From RPQJ01 sp963823535 (lineage in GTDB: Bacteria > Pseudomonadota > Gammaproteobacteria > Steroidobacterales > Steroidobacteraceae), in the NCBI GenBank assembly GCA_963823535.1, contig CAWGLZ010000005.1, forward strand, positions 124,001 through 188,000: a DNA stretch of 64,000 nucleotides. The letters run 5' to 3'. The first letter of the stretch is position 1. The number at the start of each line of letters is the position of its first letter. This document shows positions 8,461-19,567 of the stretch, piece after piece. The position numbers and the translations under genes were made by a program. The notes beneath the pieces were generated by a model, which saw only the letters and a list, made by a program, of their open reading frames with translations, searched no databases and was not told where the DNA came from.

Positions 8461-9582
8461 ATGCCCAGAGAACGTCTCGTCTTTCTCGTGCCCGGTTTCT
8501 TCGGTTTCACGTCGGTCGGTGCCGTCAGCTACTTCAAGGAGGTCGAGCAGGCACTCGGGCGTGCGCTGGCGCGGCGCGGCGTGGAGGCGCGGGTCGTTCG
8601 CTGTGCGACGCAGCCGACGGCCTCGATCCCGCGCCGCGCGGATCGACTGCGCCGGCAGGTGCTCGCGCGCGGTGGCCTGAAGGCGCGCGAGCTCCACTTC
8701 GTCGGCCACTCCACCGGTGGACTCGACGTACGCATGCTGCTCACGCCGGAGGTGAGCATCGCGGCCGGCAACACCGAGGAGCGCATTGGCCGGCTCACGC
8801 GTACGGCCATCTCGGTGACCACGCCGCATCACGGCACGCCGCTCGCCAATCACTTCCTGTCGGTACAGGGGCACACGCTGCTGCTGATACTGAGCGCGCT
8901 CGCCACCTCGGGGCGCGGCCGCAGCGCCGTCCTCGCGGCCACCCGCGCCCTGTCGCTCGCCGCGCGTCTCGACGACTGGGCCGGCCTCGACAACAGTCCG
9001 CTGGATCGCATGGCGAAGTCCCTGTTGCGGGGGGTCCGGAGTCGCGGTGGCCAGGATGCCTGGCGGTATCTCGAGGACGTCAAGCAGGATCAGGGGGCGG
9101 TCCTGCAACTCACGCCCGAGGGCATCGACTTGTTCGATGCGGCGGTCGCTGATCGACAGGAGGTCGACTACGGCTGCGTCGTGGCAGGGGTCCCGCCGCC
9201 GGACGGACGCATCCGCGCCACGGCCCTGCTTGCCCCCGAGCGCATCGTGCTGCGCGCGCTGTTCCGCCTGCTGCACGGTCTCGCGGCGCGTCCGCACCCG
9301 CGCTACCCGTATCCGAAGCCGTCCGCCAAAGTGCAGCGTCGACTGGACCGCGCCCTCGATTTCCCGGTCACGCCAGGGACGAACGACGGCGTGGTGCCCA
9401 CCCTCAGCCAGTTGCATGGACGGCTGCTGCACGTCGCGCGGGCCGACCATCTCGATGTCGTCGGCCATTACACGCTGGCCGAGCGGGCGGGCGACTGGCT
9501 CCCGTCGGGCGCTGGCTTCACGCCCGAGGGTTTCGCGGCGACCTGGGACGCCGTCGCGCGAACCATCGCCGGCCGGCCCTGA
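8461..9582 (+). CDS. Alpha/beta-fold hydrolase (lipase/esterase-like)
   Basis: 373 aa. ATG 8461 is preferred over GTG 8455 because AGGAG sits about 6 bases upstream. The oxyanion region is VFLVPGFFGFTSVG and the nucleophile elbow is FVGHSTGGLD (GHSTG, Ser in the centre). TPHHGTPLANHF resembles the lid-proximal block of PGAP1/triacylglycerol lipase-type proteins. A late TNDGVVPT supplies the probable catalytic Asp, and DHLDVVGHY carries the probable His. A cytoplasmic esterase or lipase is likely; substrate unknown. Confidence 0.85.
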   Translation: MPRERLVFLVPGFFGFTSVGAVSYFKEVEQALGRALARRGVEARVVRCATQPTASIPRRADRLRRQVLARGGLKARELHFVGHSTGGLDVRMLLTPEVSIAAGNTEERIGRLTRTAISVTTPHHGTPLANHFLSVQGHTLLLILSALATSGRGRSAVLAATRALSLAARLDDWAGLDNSPLDRMAKSLLRGVRSRGGQDAWRYLEDVKQDQGAVLQLTPEGIDLFDAAVADRQEVDYGCVVAGVPPPDGRIRATALLAPERIVLRALFRLLHGLAARPHPRYPYPKPSAKVQRRLDRALDFPVTPGTNDGVVPTLSQLHGRLLHVARADHLDVVGHYTLAERAGDWLPSGAGFTPEGFAATWDAVARTIAGRP

Positions 9583-9667
9583 CGTGCCCGCGGCGAGTAC
9601 GGAGCCCGGATCACCGTCGCTTCGGCTAGCATCCGCCCTTCAGGGAAACTCTCCGGAGGATCTGCGC

Positions 9668-10600
9668 ATGCGGAACGCTGACATCCGTTCTACGGTTGCG
9701 ATGCTGGGTGCATCGCTGCTTGTGCTGGCCGTGGCAGGTTGCGGTGGCAAGGCCCCGCCGCCGGCGCCCGCACCGGCGGCACCTCCGCCCACGCCGACGC
9801 TCGAGCAACTGAAAGCTGCCACGGTCTCGGGCGTGTTCGAGGCTCCCGCGACGCTGGTCGACGGCGTCTACGAGGGCGAGCCTCTCGAGCCCGGCGCTGC
9901 CGCGCGTCCGCGCCTGATGCTGTGGACGCCTGTCGTGGCCTTCGGCGACCTCGACGGGGCGGAAGGCAACGAGGCGGTGGCGATGCTGAGCTCGACGTCC
10001 GGCGGCAGCGGGGAGTTCGTGCACCTGGCCGTGTTCGGCATGCGTGACGGCGCGCTACGGAACCTCGGGACCGTTCCGGTGGGTGACCGCGTGAAGCTGC
10101 AGAGCCTGTGGCTCGAACGGGGCAAGGTGCTCATGGATGTCGTCGAGGCGGGACCCGACGATGCCGCGTGCTGCCCGACGCAGGTGGCGCGCAAGACGTT
10201 TGCGATGGAGGACGGATCGCTCAAGCAGCTCTCGAGCGAAGTGCGCGGCGTGCTGGCGCTCAGCATGCTGGCGGCAAACGAGTGGCAGCTGCTCGAGATC
10301 GACGGCCAGTCGCTGCCGGCGGGCGTCGAGGCGCCGCTCGTTCATTTCGAGACGGACGGAGTCCGCGGCTTTGCCGGATGCAATCGCTTCACAGCAACCG
10401 TCAAGGAAACCAAGCCGGGCGAGATCGACATCGGTCCGGCGGCCGGTACCCGCAAGGCGTGCCCGCCGCCGCAGATGGAACTCGAGCAGACGTTCCTCGC
10501 CCGCCTGGAGGCCGTCGATCGCTATACCTACCTCGCCGGGCAGCTCGCGCTCTCCTGGCGCAAGGACGACGAGGGCGGGGTCCTGCTGTTCCGCAAGTAG
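9668..10600 (+). CDS. META-domain lipoprotein
   Basis: 310 aa from ATG 9668 with GGAGGA just upstream. The N-terminus is a lipoprotein signal ending in LAVAGC, followed by a Pro/Ala-rich linker. The middle part is a beta-rich domain with FGDLDGAEGNEAVAML and a CCP motif (DDAACCPTQ). The C-terminal roughly 110 residues match the META/HslJ fold (WQLLEIDGQSLP, then GFAGCNRFTATVKE, then RKACPPPQMELEQTFLARL). HslJ-type proteins are envelope lipoproteins linked to stress or novobiocin resistance. Function here is unknown. It probably sits in the outer membrane. Confidence 0.88.
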   Translation: MRNADIRSTVAMLGASLLVLAVAGCGGKAPPPAPAPAAPPPTPTLEQLKAATVSGVFEAPATLVDGVYEGEPLEPGAAARPRLMLWTPVVAFGDLDGAEGNEAVAMLSSTSGGSGEFVHLAVFGMRDGALRNLGTVPVGDRVKLQSLWLERGKVLMDVVEAGPDDAACCPTQVARKTFAMEDGSLKQLSSEVRGVLALSMLAANEWQLLEIDGQSLPAGVEAPLVHFETDGVRGFAGCNRFTATVKETKPGEIDIGPAAGTRKACPPPQMELEQTFLARLEAVDRYTYLAGQLALSWRKDDEGGVLLFRK

Positions 10601-10640
10601 CCCGCCGGCGGCAGGTCGGCGCGAGGCAGGCCGGACGACG

Positions 10641-12089
10641 TCAACCCGTTCGCCCGGCGCTGCTCGCCCGCGGGGCCGGACGTTTCCGTCGCGGGGCACG
10701 ACGCGCCACCTTGCGTGACGCGGTCGCCTTCTCGAGCGCGGCAAACGCCTCCTGCGTGTAGCGCGCCATGCTCTCGACCTCCGCCAGGGCGGATCCGTTG
10801 GCCGTAAACCCCAGGATCACCTGCCCGGCATACGACATGAAGGTCACGTTGAGGCCGATGCCGCCGATCAGCGTGGAGACGGGGAAGAGCGCTTCGAGCC
10901 GCGCACCGTTCAGGTACATCGGCCGCCCGGGACCGCGGACGTTCGAGATCAGCAGGTTGGCCGGCAGCAGCCCGAGCGCCTCGGGCTTGGCAATCACCAG
11001 CGTTTCCGTCAGCGCGAAGGCCATCACCGCATAGGCATACGCCACGTCCTTGCCGAGGTTCTTCAACTCCGCCTTGGCCGTGCGCGTGCTCGCCATGATC
11101 GCCCGGAGGCGCCGGTCGATCGGCGCAGCGGCCGGACCGAGCGGCGGCCAGATCGCGGAGACGTTGGTCGTGACGTCCCGGGCATCCGGGTCGTGCAGCG
11201 ACACCGGGCAGAGGGCGACCAGCGGATGGTCCGGCGTCCTGCCCCGGGCGCGCAGGTATCGGTTGACGCCCGCGTCCAGCAGGCACAGCGCCACGTCGTT
11301 CAGCGTGGCGTCCCAGGCACGCGCGACCTTCTTCATGCGCGCGAGCGGCAGCACGGTGTGCGAGATCGAGCGAGCGTTGTAGATCGGATCGTTCATCGGC
11401 GTGTGCGGCGCCGTGAACGCACGGGGCTGCTTCGGCGTGTAGCCGCGCAAGCCGCCCAGCGCCTGCTCGACGAGGTGCAGCGAGCCGCGTCCGATGGACA
11501 TCGAGCGGCGCGCCATCCGGCGCGCCTCGCGTTCGAGCCGATCCTGCTGGCCGGGCGGCGTGGGACGGGACCGGCCCGCATGGTCCAGGCCGAATGTCGT
11601 GCGGATGCGCCGGTCACCGGGCGACTCGGCCAGCGACTGGCGCAGGATCCGCATGCCGGATTCCCCGTCGACCAGCGCATGGTGACACTTGTGGTAGATC
11701 GCGAACCGGCCTCCCTCGAGACCCTCGATCACGTAGACCTTCCAGCCGGGGCGATGTCGCTCGAGGATCGGCGCGTGCAGGTCGGCGATCAGTGCGTGCA
11801 ACTGCTCGTCGGAGCCCGGGGCCGGCAGGGCGAGGTGGTGGACGTGGTGCCCGAGGTCGATGTTCTCGACCTCCTGCCACACCGGCATTCCGGCCCGGCG
11901 GAACACGGGGATGCGGTTGAACGGCGGCCTCGGTTTCGTGCGCCGGTACGCCTCGACGATCGTGCGAGCGGCGTCGCGGCCGCCGCGGCGCGGGGGCTGG
12001 AAGATCAGCACCGACCCCACGTGGCGTGGATTGTCCACGCTTTCCGTGAGGAAGAACATCAGGTCTAGCATCGGGATCGGCGTGGACAA
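10641..12089 (-). CDS. Wax ester synthase/diacylglycerol acyltransferase-family protein
   Basis: 482 aa. The catalytic HHxxxDG is H136-H137-A-L-V-D141-G142 in KCHHALVDGESGM. The C-terminal half has the WS/DGAT blocks ISNVRGPGRPMYLNGARL, and VSTLIGGIGLNVTFMSYAG. The N-terminus MSTPIPMLDLMFFLTES is typical. These enzymes esterify fatty alcohols or diacylglycerol with acyl-CoA for storage lipids. It lies downstream of a diiron protein and its reductase on the same strand (32-base gap), suggesting that the acyl chains handled by these enzymes may be oxidised and esterified together. That link is inference. Confidence 0.92.
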   Translation of the reverse strand: MSTPIPMLDLMFFLTESVDNPRHVGSVLIFQPPRRGGRDAARTIVEAYRRTKPRPPFNRIPVFRRAGMPVWQEVENIDLGHHVHHLALPAPGSDEQLHALIADLHAPILERHRPGWKVYVIEGLEGGRFAIYHKCHHALVDGESGMRILRQSLAESPGDRRIRTTFGLDHAGRSRPTPPGQQDRLEREARRMARRSMSIGRGSLHLVEQALGGLRGYTPKQPRAFTAPHTPMNDPIYNARSISHTVLPLARMKKVARAWDATLNDVALCLLDAGVNRYLRARGRTPDHPLVALCPVSLHDPDARDVTTNVSAIWPPLGPAAAPIDRRLRAIMASTRTAKAELKNLGKDVAYAYAVMAFALTETLVIAKPEALGLLPANLLISNVRGPGRPMYLNGARLEALFPVSTLIGGIGLNVTFMSYAGQVILGFTANGSALAEVESMARYTQEAFAALEKATASRKVARRAPRRKRPAPRASSAGRTG

Positions 12090-12121
12090 GGCTCTCTCCC
12101 CGTGTCCTCGCCGCCCCTGAG

Positions 12122-13291
<1,170 letters not shown>

Positions 13292-13334
13292 CGCTTCTAC
13301 TCCTGTCGAATCGCGGCCGCGCGGCCGATGATGC

Positions 13335-14459
<1,125 letters not shown>

Positions 14460-14478
14460 GGCAGACCTGCAAGAACAA

Positions 14479-14497
14479 AGTGCATATAAACACTATA
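14479..14497. promoter_or_regulatory. Putative MerR-family operator/promoter of the reductase gene
   Basis: AGTG (14479-14482) and CACT (14491-14494) form a dyad with an 8-base spacer. The 8-mer ACACTATA at 14490-14497 (TATAGTGT on the coding strand) recurs at 15853-15860 inside the equivalent AGTG-N8-CACT dyad in front of the merR gene. It overlaps a TATA-rich -10-like segment. A shared binding site is inferred. Confidence 0.5.
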
Positions 14498-14658
14498 TAA
14501 AATTGCCGCCCCTGGCAACCCGTGCGGGCGGGGCGCACCCGGCGAGTACCGGATCGGCCGTGAGTGGTGACAATCGCCGGTGCCGCGCCCTGATTGATCG
14601 GCAACCGCCTCCGGCTGTAACTTCGTACACCGCCGCTGTGGCCGATCGGAGGTATGCC

Positions 14659-15003
14659 GTGACCGCATTTCGCGTTCTGCTGGTCGTGCTGCTGGCGACC
14701 CTGATGGCGTATACCGCCGTCGTGATCGGGCGCCATGGAATGGGCCTGCTCGAGGTCTTCTTCGGCGACATGGCGGCCATGGGCTGGCCGGGCCAGTTCA
14801 ATCTCGATTTCCTCAGCCTGCTGACGCTCTCCGGCCTCTGGGTTGCCTGGCGACACCGGTACTCCGCTGCGGGACTGGTGCTCGGCTTGCTGGCCCTGTT
14901 CGGCGGTGGAATGTTCCTGACCGCCTACCTGCTCGTCGTGAGCGTGCAGGCCCGGGGGGACATGCGGGAAATGCTGCTGGGGAAGGCGCGGGCGGCCGGC
15001 TAG
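14659..15003 (+). CDS. Small conserved-looking integral membrane protein
   Basis: 114 aa from GTG 14659. CGGAGGT about 5 bases upstream decides this start. Three transmembrane segments are visible: LLVVLLATLMAYTAVVI (about 6-22), FLSLLTLSGLWVAW (about 54-67) and AGLVLGLLALFGGGMFLTAYLL (about 74-95). The loop FFGDMAAMGWPGQFNLDF between the first two looks conserved in character. I recognise the type as an uncharacterised membrane protein but cannot name a family safely. Convergent with the merR gene, 16 bases apart. Confidence 0.75.
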   Translation: MTAFRVLLVVLLATLMAYTAVVIGRHGMGLLEVFFGDMAAMGWPGQFNLDFLSLLTLSGLWVAWRHRYSAAGLVLGLLALFGGGMFLTAYLLVVSVQARGDMREMLLGKARAAG

Positions 15004-15019
15004 TTCGGTTTCGCGGGAC

Positions 15020-15844
15020 TCAGCGCGTACTACGGGACGCCGTCCCGCTGCCGACGTCTGCCAGGAACTGGCGCAACCGCTTGCGGTGGATCGCGCCGAG
15101 CAGGCGTCCGATCGCGGGCCCGACGGACTCGACCATGCGCGAGAGTTCCTCCGGCGGCGAGCCCGCGTGCACCCGCAGCGCCATCCGTGCCTCGCGCTTG
15201 ACCAGCCTTTCCATGGCCTCGTCGTAGAGCCGGAGTTCGGCAGGTGCCACGCCCTCGTCCGGGCCGAGCCCGGCTTCCTTGAACTGTGCCCAGCACTCGA
15301 GGATGACGGCGTCGTCCTCGGAGACCTTCCCGGAGCCTGGAGCGCCGTGCAGGGTGACCAGGCCCGTCGCGACCAGTTCGCGCAGCTCGCGCGCGGAGAC
15401 CCGGTCCGGGACGAAATCGGCGATCGCGACCGTCGGGCGTTGCTGAGCCGTGGTCCATCCAGTGAGTGTGCCGCGGACACGCCGCACGAGATCCTCCTGC
15501 TCGGGCGTAAAGCCTTCCTCCTCGGTGTCCTCGAGGATGGCCCGGATGGCCTTGAGCGGCAGGAACTGCCGCTCCTGGAGTTCGCGGATGCGGAGCAGCC
15601 GCTCGACGTGCTCGCGCGTGTAGAGCGCCGTGTTGCGGCCGGTCTTGATCGGCTCCGGCAGCAGGCCCTGGAGCTTGTAGAAGTGAATGGTTTCCCGTGG
15701 CAGCCCGGATTCGCGGACGAGGTCCCGCATGCGCAGTCGCGGCTCGGCCGGCGCTGCGCCGGCGTTGGTGGGTATGCCATCGTGGCGGGGATCCGCCGTT
15801 TGCCGGGGCCGGCTCCTGGCGCGGCGGGGCGCTTTCGTTTTCAT
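15020..15844 (-). CDS. MerR-family transcriptional regulator
   Basis: 274 aa from ATG 15844; the in-frame extension upstream looks non-coding. After a basic N-terminal tail comes the MerR HTH: RMRDLVRESGLPRETIHFYKLQGLL, then RNTALYTREHVERLLRIREL. A long all-helical C-terminal part follows with no cysteine cluster, so a metal sensor is unlikely. It sits beside the diiron/reductase/acyltransferase operon, and its own promoter carries the same AGTG-N8-CACT dyad as the reductase promoter. Control of that operon and autoregulation are inferred. Confidence 0.85.
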   Translation of the reverse strand: MKTKAPRRARSRPRQTADPRHDGIPTNAGAAPAEPRLRMRDLVRESGLPRETIHFYKLQGLLPEPIKTGRNTALYTREHVERLLRIRELQERQFLPLKAIRAILEDTEEEGFTPEQEDLVRRVRGTLTGWTTAQQRPTVAIADFVPDRVSARELRELVATGLVTLHGAPGSGKVSEDDAVILECWAQFKEAGLGPDEGVAPAELRLYDEAMERLVKREARMALRVHAGSPPEELSRMVESVGPAIGRLLGAIHRKRLRQFLADVGSGTASRSTR

Positions 15845-15846
15845 GT

Positions 15847-15866
15847 CGAGTGACACTATACACTCG
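15847..15866. promoter_or_regulatory. Palindromic operator in front of merR
   Basis: CGAGTG (15847-15852) and CACTCG (15861-15866) are perfect inverted arms around ACACTATA. TATAGT on the coding strand could be the -10. The site sits only 3-22 bases upstream of the ATG, so transcripts would be nearly leaderless or blocked when it is bound. Confidence 0.55.
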
Positions 15867-16013
15867 GCGAACACGGAACCGGCGCCGCCTCGCGACCGCT
15901 GCGGCCCGCGGCCCGGTCGTCGCGGTGCACGACGGCGGCCGGCGTCCTTCGCAGCCGGCGGGTCTGGTCGTACACTTGCCACCGTCGCCGACGGACGGCG
16001 CGAGGAGTGCATC

Positions 16014-16464
16014 ATGAAGAGCAGGAATACCCTGTCGGTCGCCGTGGCGGTGTTGTCGCTCGTGGCACCGGTCGCGACCGGCGTGGCGCAGGACGCCAAG
16101 GGCCAGGACAAGTGGGATTCGGTCGCCAAGACCGACAGCCAGGAGGCCTTCGTCAACACCTCGTCGATCGACGGTCGCCGGCGCCCAGCTCGAGGCCAAG
16201 GTCAAGCAGAACTTTGCCGAGGCCCAGCCGTCGGCCAAGAAGAACAAGAGCTACCTGTCCTCGCGTACCACCTTCCGATTCGACTGCACCGGGCGGCGCA
16301 TGGCGATGAAGGAAGTGCGGACCTACGCCGGCAGCGACCTGCAGGGCGATCCGGTGCAGAAGGCGACCTCGGGCGACAAGAACCTGCAATGGCTCGACGC
16401 CGGGGAGAGCACCGTCTACGGCGAAGTGCTCGACTACGTCTGCGGGCACTCGCCCGGCGGCTGA
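16014..16464 (+). pseudogene. Exported surface-adhesin-E-like protein, frameshifted
   Basis: ATG 16014 starts a signal peptide (NTLSVAVAVLSLVAPVATGVAQ) and a mature start KWDSVAKTDSQEAFVNTSSI. The frame then breaks near 16170-16190. The family-like continuation is in the next frame (AQLEAKVKQNFAEAQPSAKK, later FRFDCTGRRMAMKEVRTY and GEVLDYVCGHSPGG), ending at 16462-16464. With one base restored it would be an exported protein of about 150 aa resembling surface-adhesin protein E-like proteins. Recent inactivation or a sequencing indel; the coding character on both sides is strong. Confidence 0.7.
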
Positions 16465-16465
16465 T

Positions 16466-17821
16466 TCAGCGGCCGTCGAGTGCCTCGGTGAGTTGCTCGC
16501 GCGTCAGCCGCACCACGACCGGAGCGAGCGCGAGCAGCGCCACTAGGTTGGGCACGGCCATCAGGGCATTGAGCGTATCCGCGATCGTCCAGGCGAGGTC
16601 GAGATGGGTGACCGCGCCCAGGAAGGCCGCGCCGGTCCAGAGGATCCGGAAGGGCATGATCGAGCGGGGTCCGACGAGGTAGTTCCAGCAGCGCTCGCCG
16701 TAGAAGCTCCAGCCGAAGATGGTCGTCAGGGCGAACACGGCGAGCGCAATGGCGACGAACTGGTCGCCGAAGCCTGGCAGGGCCGACTGGAAGGCGAGCT
16801 GGGTCAGTGCCGCACCCGTCCGGCCGCTGGTCCAGGCGCCCGAGGCGACGATCGCGAGCGCCGTCATCGTGCAGACGACGAGCGTGTCGAAGAACGTCCC
16901 CATCATGCCGATGAGTCCGCTGCGAACGGGGCTCGCGCTCAGGCCCGCCGCCTGCGCGATGCCGGCCGTACCGAGCCCGGCCTCGTTTGAAAAGATGCCG
17001 CGCGCCACGCCGTAGCGGATGCCCGCCATCACCGCCGCGCCCGCGAATCCGCCGACCGCCGAGGTCGGAGTGAACGCGTTCGTCACGATGGTCGCAAAGG
17101 CGGCGGGGATCTCGGCCGCGTGGACGACCAGCACGATGAACGCCATCAGGATGTAGCCGACGGCCATGAACGGCACGAGCCAGTTCGCAACCGCCGAGAT
17201 GCGCTTGATGCCACCCAGGATCACGGCCGCCGTCAGGACCAGCACCACGATCCCGGTCACGGTGGAGTTCACGCCGAAGGAGGTTTCCATCGCCGCCGCG
17301 ATGCTGTTCGACTGCACCATGTTGCCGATGCCGAAGCCCGCGAGTCCGCCGAACACGGCGAAGGTCGCGCCGAGCCAGGCCCAGCGTTTCCCGAGCCCGT
17401 TCCTGATGGCGTACATCGGTCCACCGACCCAGCGACCATCCGGATCGCGCTCGCGGAAGTGGACCGCGAGGACCACCTCCGCGTACTTGGTCGCCATGCC
17501 GACGAGCGCCGTCATCCACATCCAGAACACGGCGCCGGGCCCGCCCAGCGAGATCGCCGTTGCGACACCGGCGATGTTGCCCACGCCGATCGTGGCCGAG
17601 AGGCAGGTCATGAGCGCCGCGAACGGGCTCACCTCGCCCGGCAGGTCCGGATCGACGTCGCGGCCGCGCCAGACGAGCCGCAGGCCGCTGCCGATGCGAC
17701 GGACCGGCATGCCCCCGAGGCGCACCTGAAGGTAGAGGCCGGTGCCGAGGATCAGCAGCAGCATGGCCGGCCCCCAGACGAAGCCGTTCAGGGAATTCAT
17801 CCAGGCCGTGAACGTCTGCAT
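16466..17821 (-). CDS. Sodium:alanine symporter (AGCS family)
   Basis: 451 aa from ATG 17821; an alternative in-frame start at 17839 adds six residues. Multiple membrane segments run through the protein. AGCS signatures are GLRLVWRG, FAALMTCLSATIGVGNIAGVA and GGPMYAIRNGLGKRWAW. The segment GIFSNEAGLGTAGIAQAA is the substrate-binding hallmark of AlsT/GlyP-type carriers. It takes up alanine or glycine with sodium across the inner membrane. Convergent with the frameshifted exported protein (1 base between stops). Confidence 0.93.
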   Translation of the reverse strand: MQTFTAWMNSLNGFVWGPAMLLLILGTGLYLQVRLGGMPVRRIGSGLRLVWRGRDVDPDLPGEVSPFAALMTCLSATIGVGNIAGVATAISLGGPGAVFWMWMTALVGMATKYAEVVLAVHFRERDPDGRWVGGPMYAIRNGLGKRWAWLGATFAVFGGLAGFGIGNMVQSNSIAAAMETSFGVNSTVTGIVVLVLTAAVILGGIKRISAVANWLVPFMAVGYILMAFIVLVVHAAEIPAAFATIVTNAFTPTSAVGGFAGAAVMAGIRYGVARGIFSNEAGLGTAGIAQAAGLSASPVRSGLIGMMGTFFDTLVVCTMTALAIVASGAWTSGRTGAALTQLAFQSALPGFGDQFVAIALAVFALTTIFGWSFYGERCWNYLVGPRSIMPFRILWTGAAFLGAVTHLDLAWTIADTLNALMAVPNLVALLALAPVVVRLTREQLTEALDGR

Positions 17822-17956
17822 GCAGGACCCCCGGCTCACTGCGAGCCTTGTTGTCTATCCCGGTGGCGCGGGCGCCCGCTAAGTTACTGGATGACGCGGT
17901 CCGCGGCCAGCGACGGAACGGCCCCGGCTGCGGTAACGTACGGATCGGATCCTCCC

Positions 17957-18862
17957 ATGAAGCCACCGTCCCTCACGCGTTTCGCCTGGCTGTCGATCGC
18001 CGCGGCCGTCGCCACGATGGCCCTCAAGGGCGTCGCCTACCTGCTCACCGGCTCCGTGGGCCTGCTGTCCGACGCGCTCGAGTCGCTGGTCAACCTTGCC
18101 GGTGCGCTGATGGCGCTTGCCATGCTGACGGTGGCGGCGCGACCCCCCGACGAGGACCACGCCTACGGCCACGGCAAGGCCGAGTACTTCTCGGCCGGAG
18201 CCGAGGGAGCTTTGATCGTGATCGCGGCACTCAGCATCGCGGTGGCCGCGGTCGATCGCCTGATGCATCCGCGACCGCTGCAGCAACTGGGCCTCGGCCT
18301 CGCCGTGTCGGTCTTCGCCGGCCTGCTCAACCTTGCCGTCGCGCTCGTGCTGCTGCGCGCCTCGCGTCGGCATCGTTCGGCGACGCTGCAGGCCAGCGCG
18401 CACCACCTGCTCACCGATGTCTGGACCACGGTGGGCGTGCTGATCGGCGTCGCGGCCGTCGCAATCACGGGATGGCTCACGCTCGATCCGCTGGTGGCGC
18501 TGGCCGTCGCGGCGAACATCGTCTGGACCGGCGGGCGCATCCTGCGCGATTCCGTCGCCGGGCTGATGGACGCAGCCCTGCCGGCCGGCGAGCAGCGCCT
18601 GCTGCACGAACTGCTCCGACGCTACGCGGCCGAGGGCGTCGAGTACCACGCGCTGCGGACGCGCCGGGCCGGCGCACAGCGGTTCGTATCGCTGCACGTC
18701 CTCGTTCCGCCGACGTGGTCCGTGCAGCAGGGACACGACATGCTGGAGCGGATCGAGGCGGACATCCGCGACGCGTTGCCGCCGGTCACCGTGCTGACAC
18801 ACCTCGAACCACTCGGCGATCCGGTGGCGATGAACGATCAAGACCTGCATCGGCGCGGCTGA
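17957..18862 (+). CDS. Cation diffusion facilitator (CDF) transporter
   Basis: 301 aa from ATG 17957. It has the CDF fold with about six membrane helices. Metal-site residues are visible in LLSDALESLVNLAGA (DxxxS/N type, helix 2) and in SAHHLLTDVWTTVGVLIG (HxxxD, helix 5). The linker PDEDHAYGHGKAEYFSAGAEG is the family signature between helices 2 and 3. The C-terminal cytoplasmic domain has an EYHALRTRRAGAQRFVSLHV block. It likely exports a divalent metal such as Zn, Fe or Co with proton antiport; the metal is not set by sequence here. Confidence 0.92.
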   Translation: MKPPSLTRFAWLSIAAAVATMALKGVAYLLTGSVGLLSDALESLVNLAGALMALAMLTVAARPPDEDHAYGHGKAEYFSAGAEGALIVIAALSIAVAAVDRLMHPRPLQQLGLGLAVSVFAGLLNLAVALVLLRASRRHRSATLQASAHHLLTDVWTTVGVLIGVAAVAITGWLTLDPLVALAVAANIVWTGGRILRDSVAGLMDAALPAGEQRLLHELLRRYAAEGVEYHALRTRRAGAQRFVSLHVLVPPTWSVQQGHDMLERIEADIRDALPPVTVLTHLEPLGDPVAMNDQDLHRRG

Positions 18863-18913
18863 GCCCGGTCGATTGACGGATCGGCCGTGCGACGCGCCAG
18901 AAGACCCCCCGTC

Positions 18914-18927
18914 TTGATATGAATCAA
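18914..18927. promoter_or_regulatory. FNR/ANR-type box upstream of nrfHA
   Basis: TTGAT-ATGA-ATCAA matches the FNR consensus TTGAT-N4-ATCAA exactly. It lies about 100 bases ahead of the nrfH coding region, so an activator position near -41.5 would place transcription start near 18962. This supports oxygen-limited induction of nrfHA. Confidence 0.75.
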
Positions 18928-19024
18928 GGCGTTACCAGTCATCACGGTTAACACTGATCTCGGCCAGCGCCGGACCTGGGGTAGCTTGGGTCGAGTGCGG
19001 ACGTCGGGAGTGCGGGTTCGAGGG

Positions 19025-19567
19025 ATGCAGAGGCGACGGGGCATGCGTGGTAGGCGATCCATGTCGGGTATGGCGGGCGCCGCGGTGCTCGCGACCCTGG
19101 TCGGCGTGCTGCTCGGAATCGGCGGCTACACGTTCTTCTATGCCGAGGGCCTGTCCTACCTGAGTTCCGACCCGAAGTCCTGCGTCAACTGCCACATCAT
19201 GCGGCCGCAGTACGATTCCTGGCAGAAGGGCTCGCACCATGCGGTCGCGCGGTGCGTCGACTGTCACCTGCCGCACGACTTCATCGGCAAGTACATCGCG
19301 AAGGCCGAGAACGGCTACCACCACTCGAAGGGGTTCACGTTCCAGGACTTCCACGAGCCGATCATGATCAAGGCGAAGAACGCCCGGATCCTCCAGGAGA
19401 ACTGCCTCGCCTGCCATGGCGACCTGGTGCACGAACTGGTGGGTGGCGTGAACGGCGAACCGGACGAGGTGCAGTGCGTGCACTGCCATTCGTCGGTCGG
19501 GCACGGCGAGACGACGGGTCTCGGCGGTCCGGCGCGGGCGGACGAGATCGAGGGTAATGCATCATGA
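19025..19567 (+). CDS. nrfH: Cytochrome c nitrite reductase small subunit (membrane quinol dehydrogenase)
   Basis: 180 aa from ATG 19025; starts at 18986 (TTG), 19043 or 19061 are also possible. One N-terminal membrane anchor (about 15-40) is followed by four c-type heme motifs: C53VNCH57, C77VDCH81, C127LACH131 and C151VHCH155. Met59 after the first heme (CHIM) matches the unusual NrfH heme ligand. NrfH takes electrons from menaquinol and passes them to NrfA in the periplasm. Its stop overlaps the nrfA start (ATGA). Confidence 0.95.
   Translation: MQRRRGMRGRRSMSGMAGAAVLATLVGVLLGIGGYTFFYAEGLSYLSSDPKSCVNCHIMRPQYDSWQKGSHHAVARCVDCHLPHDFIGKYIAKAENGYHHSKGFTFQDFHEPIMIKAKNARILQENCLACHGDLVHELVGGVNGEPDEVQCVHCHSSVGHGETTGLGGPARADEIEGNAS

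Noticed and set aside
13314..13327. CGGCCGCGCGGCCG palindrome between the diiron and reductase genes
   Set aside because: Perfectly self-complementary with no loop and in very GC-rich DNA; it could be chance and is not a convincing terminator.
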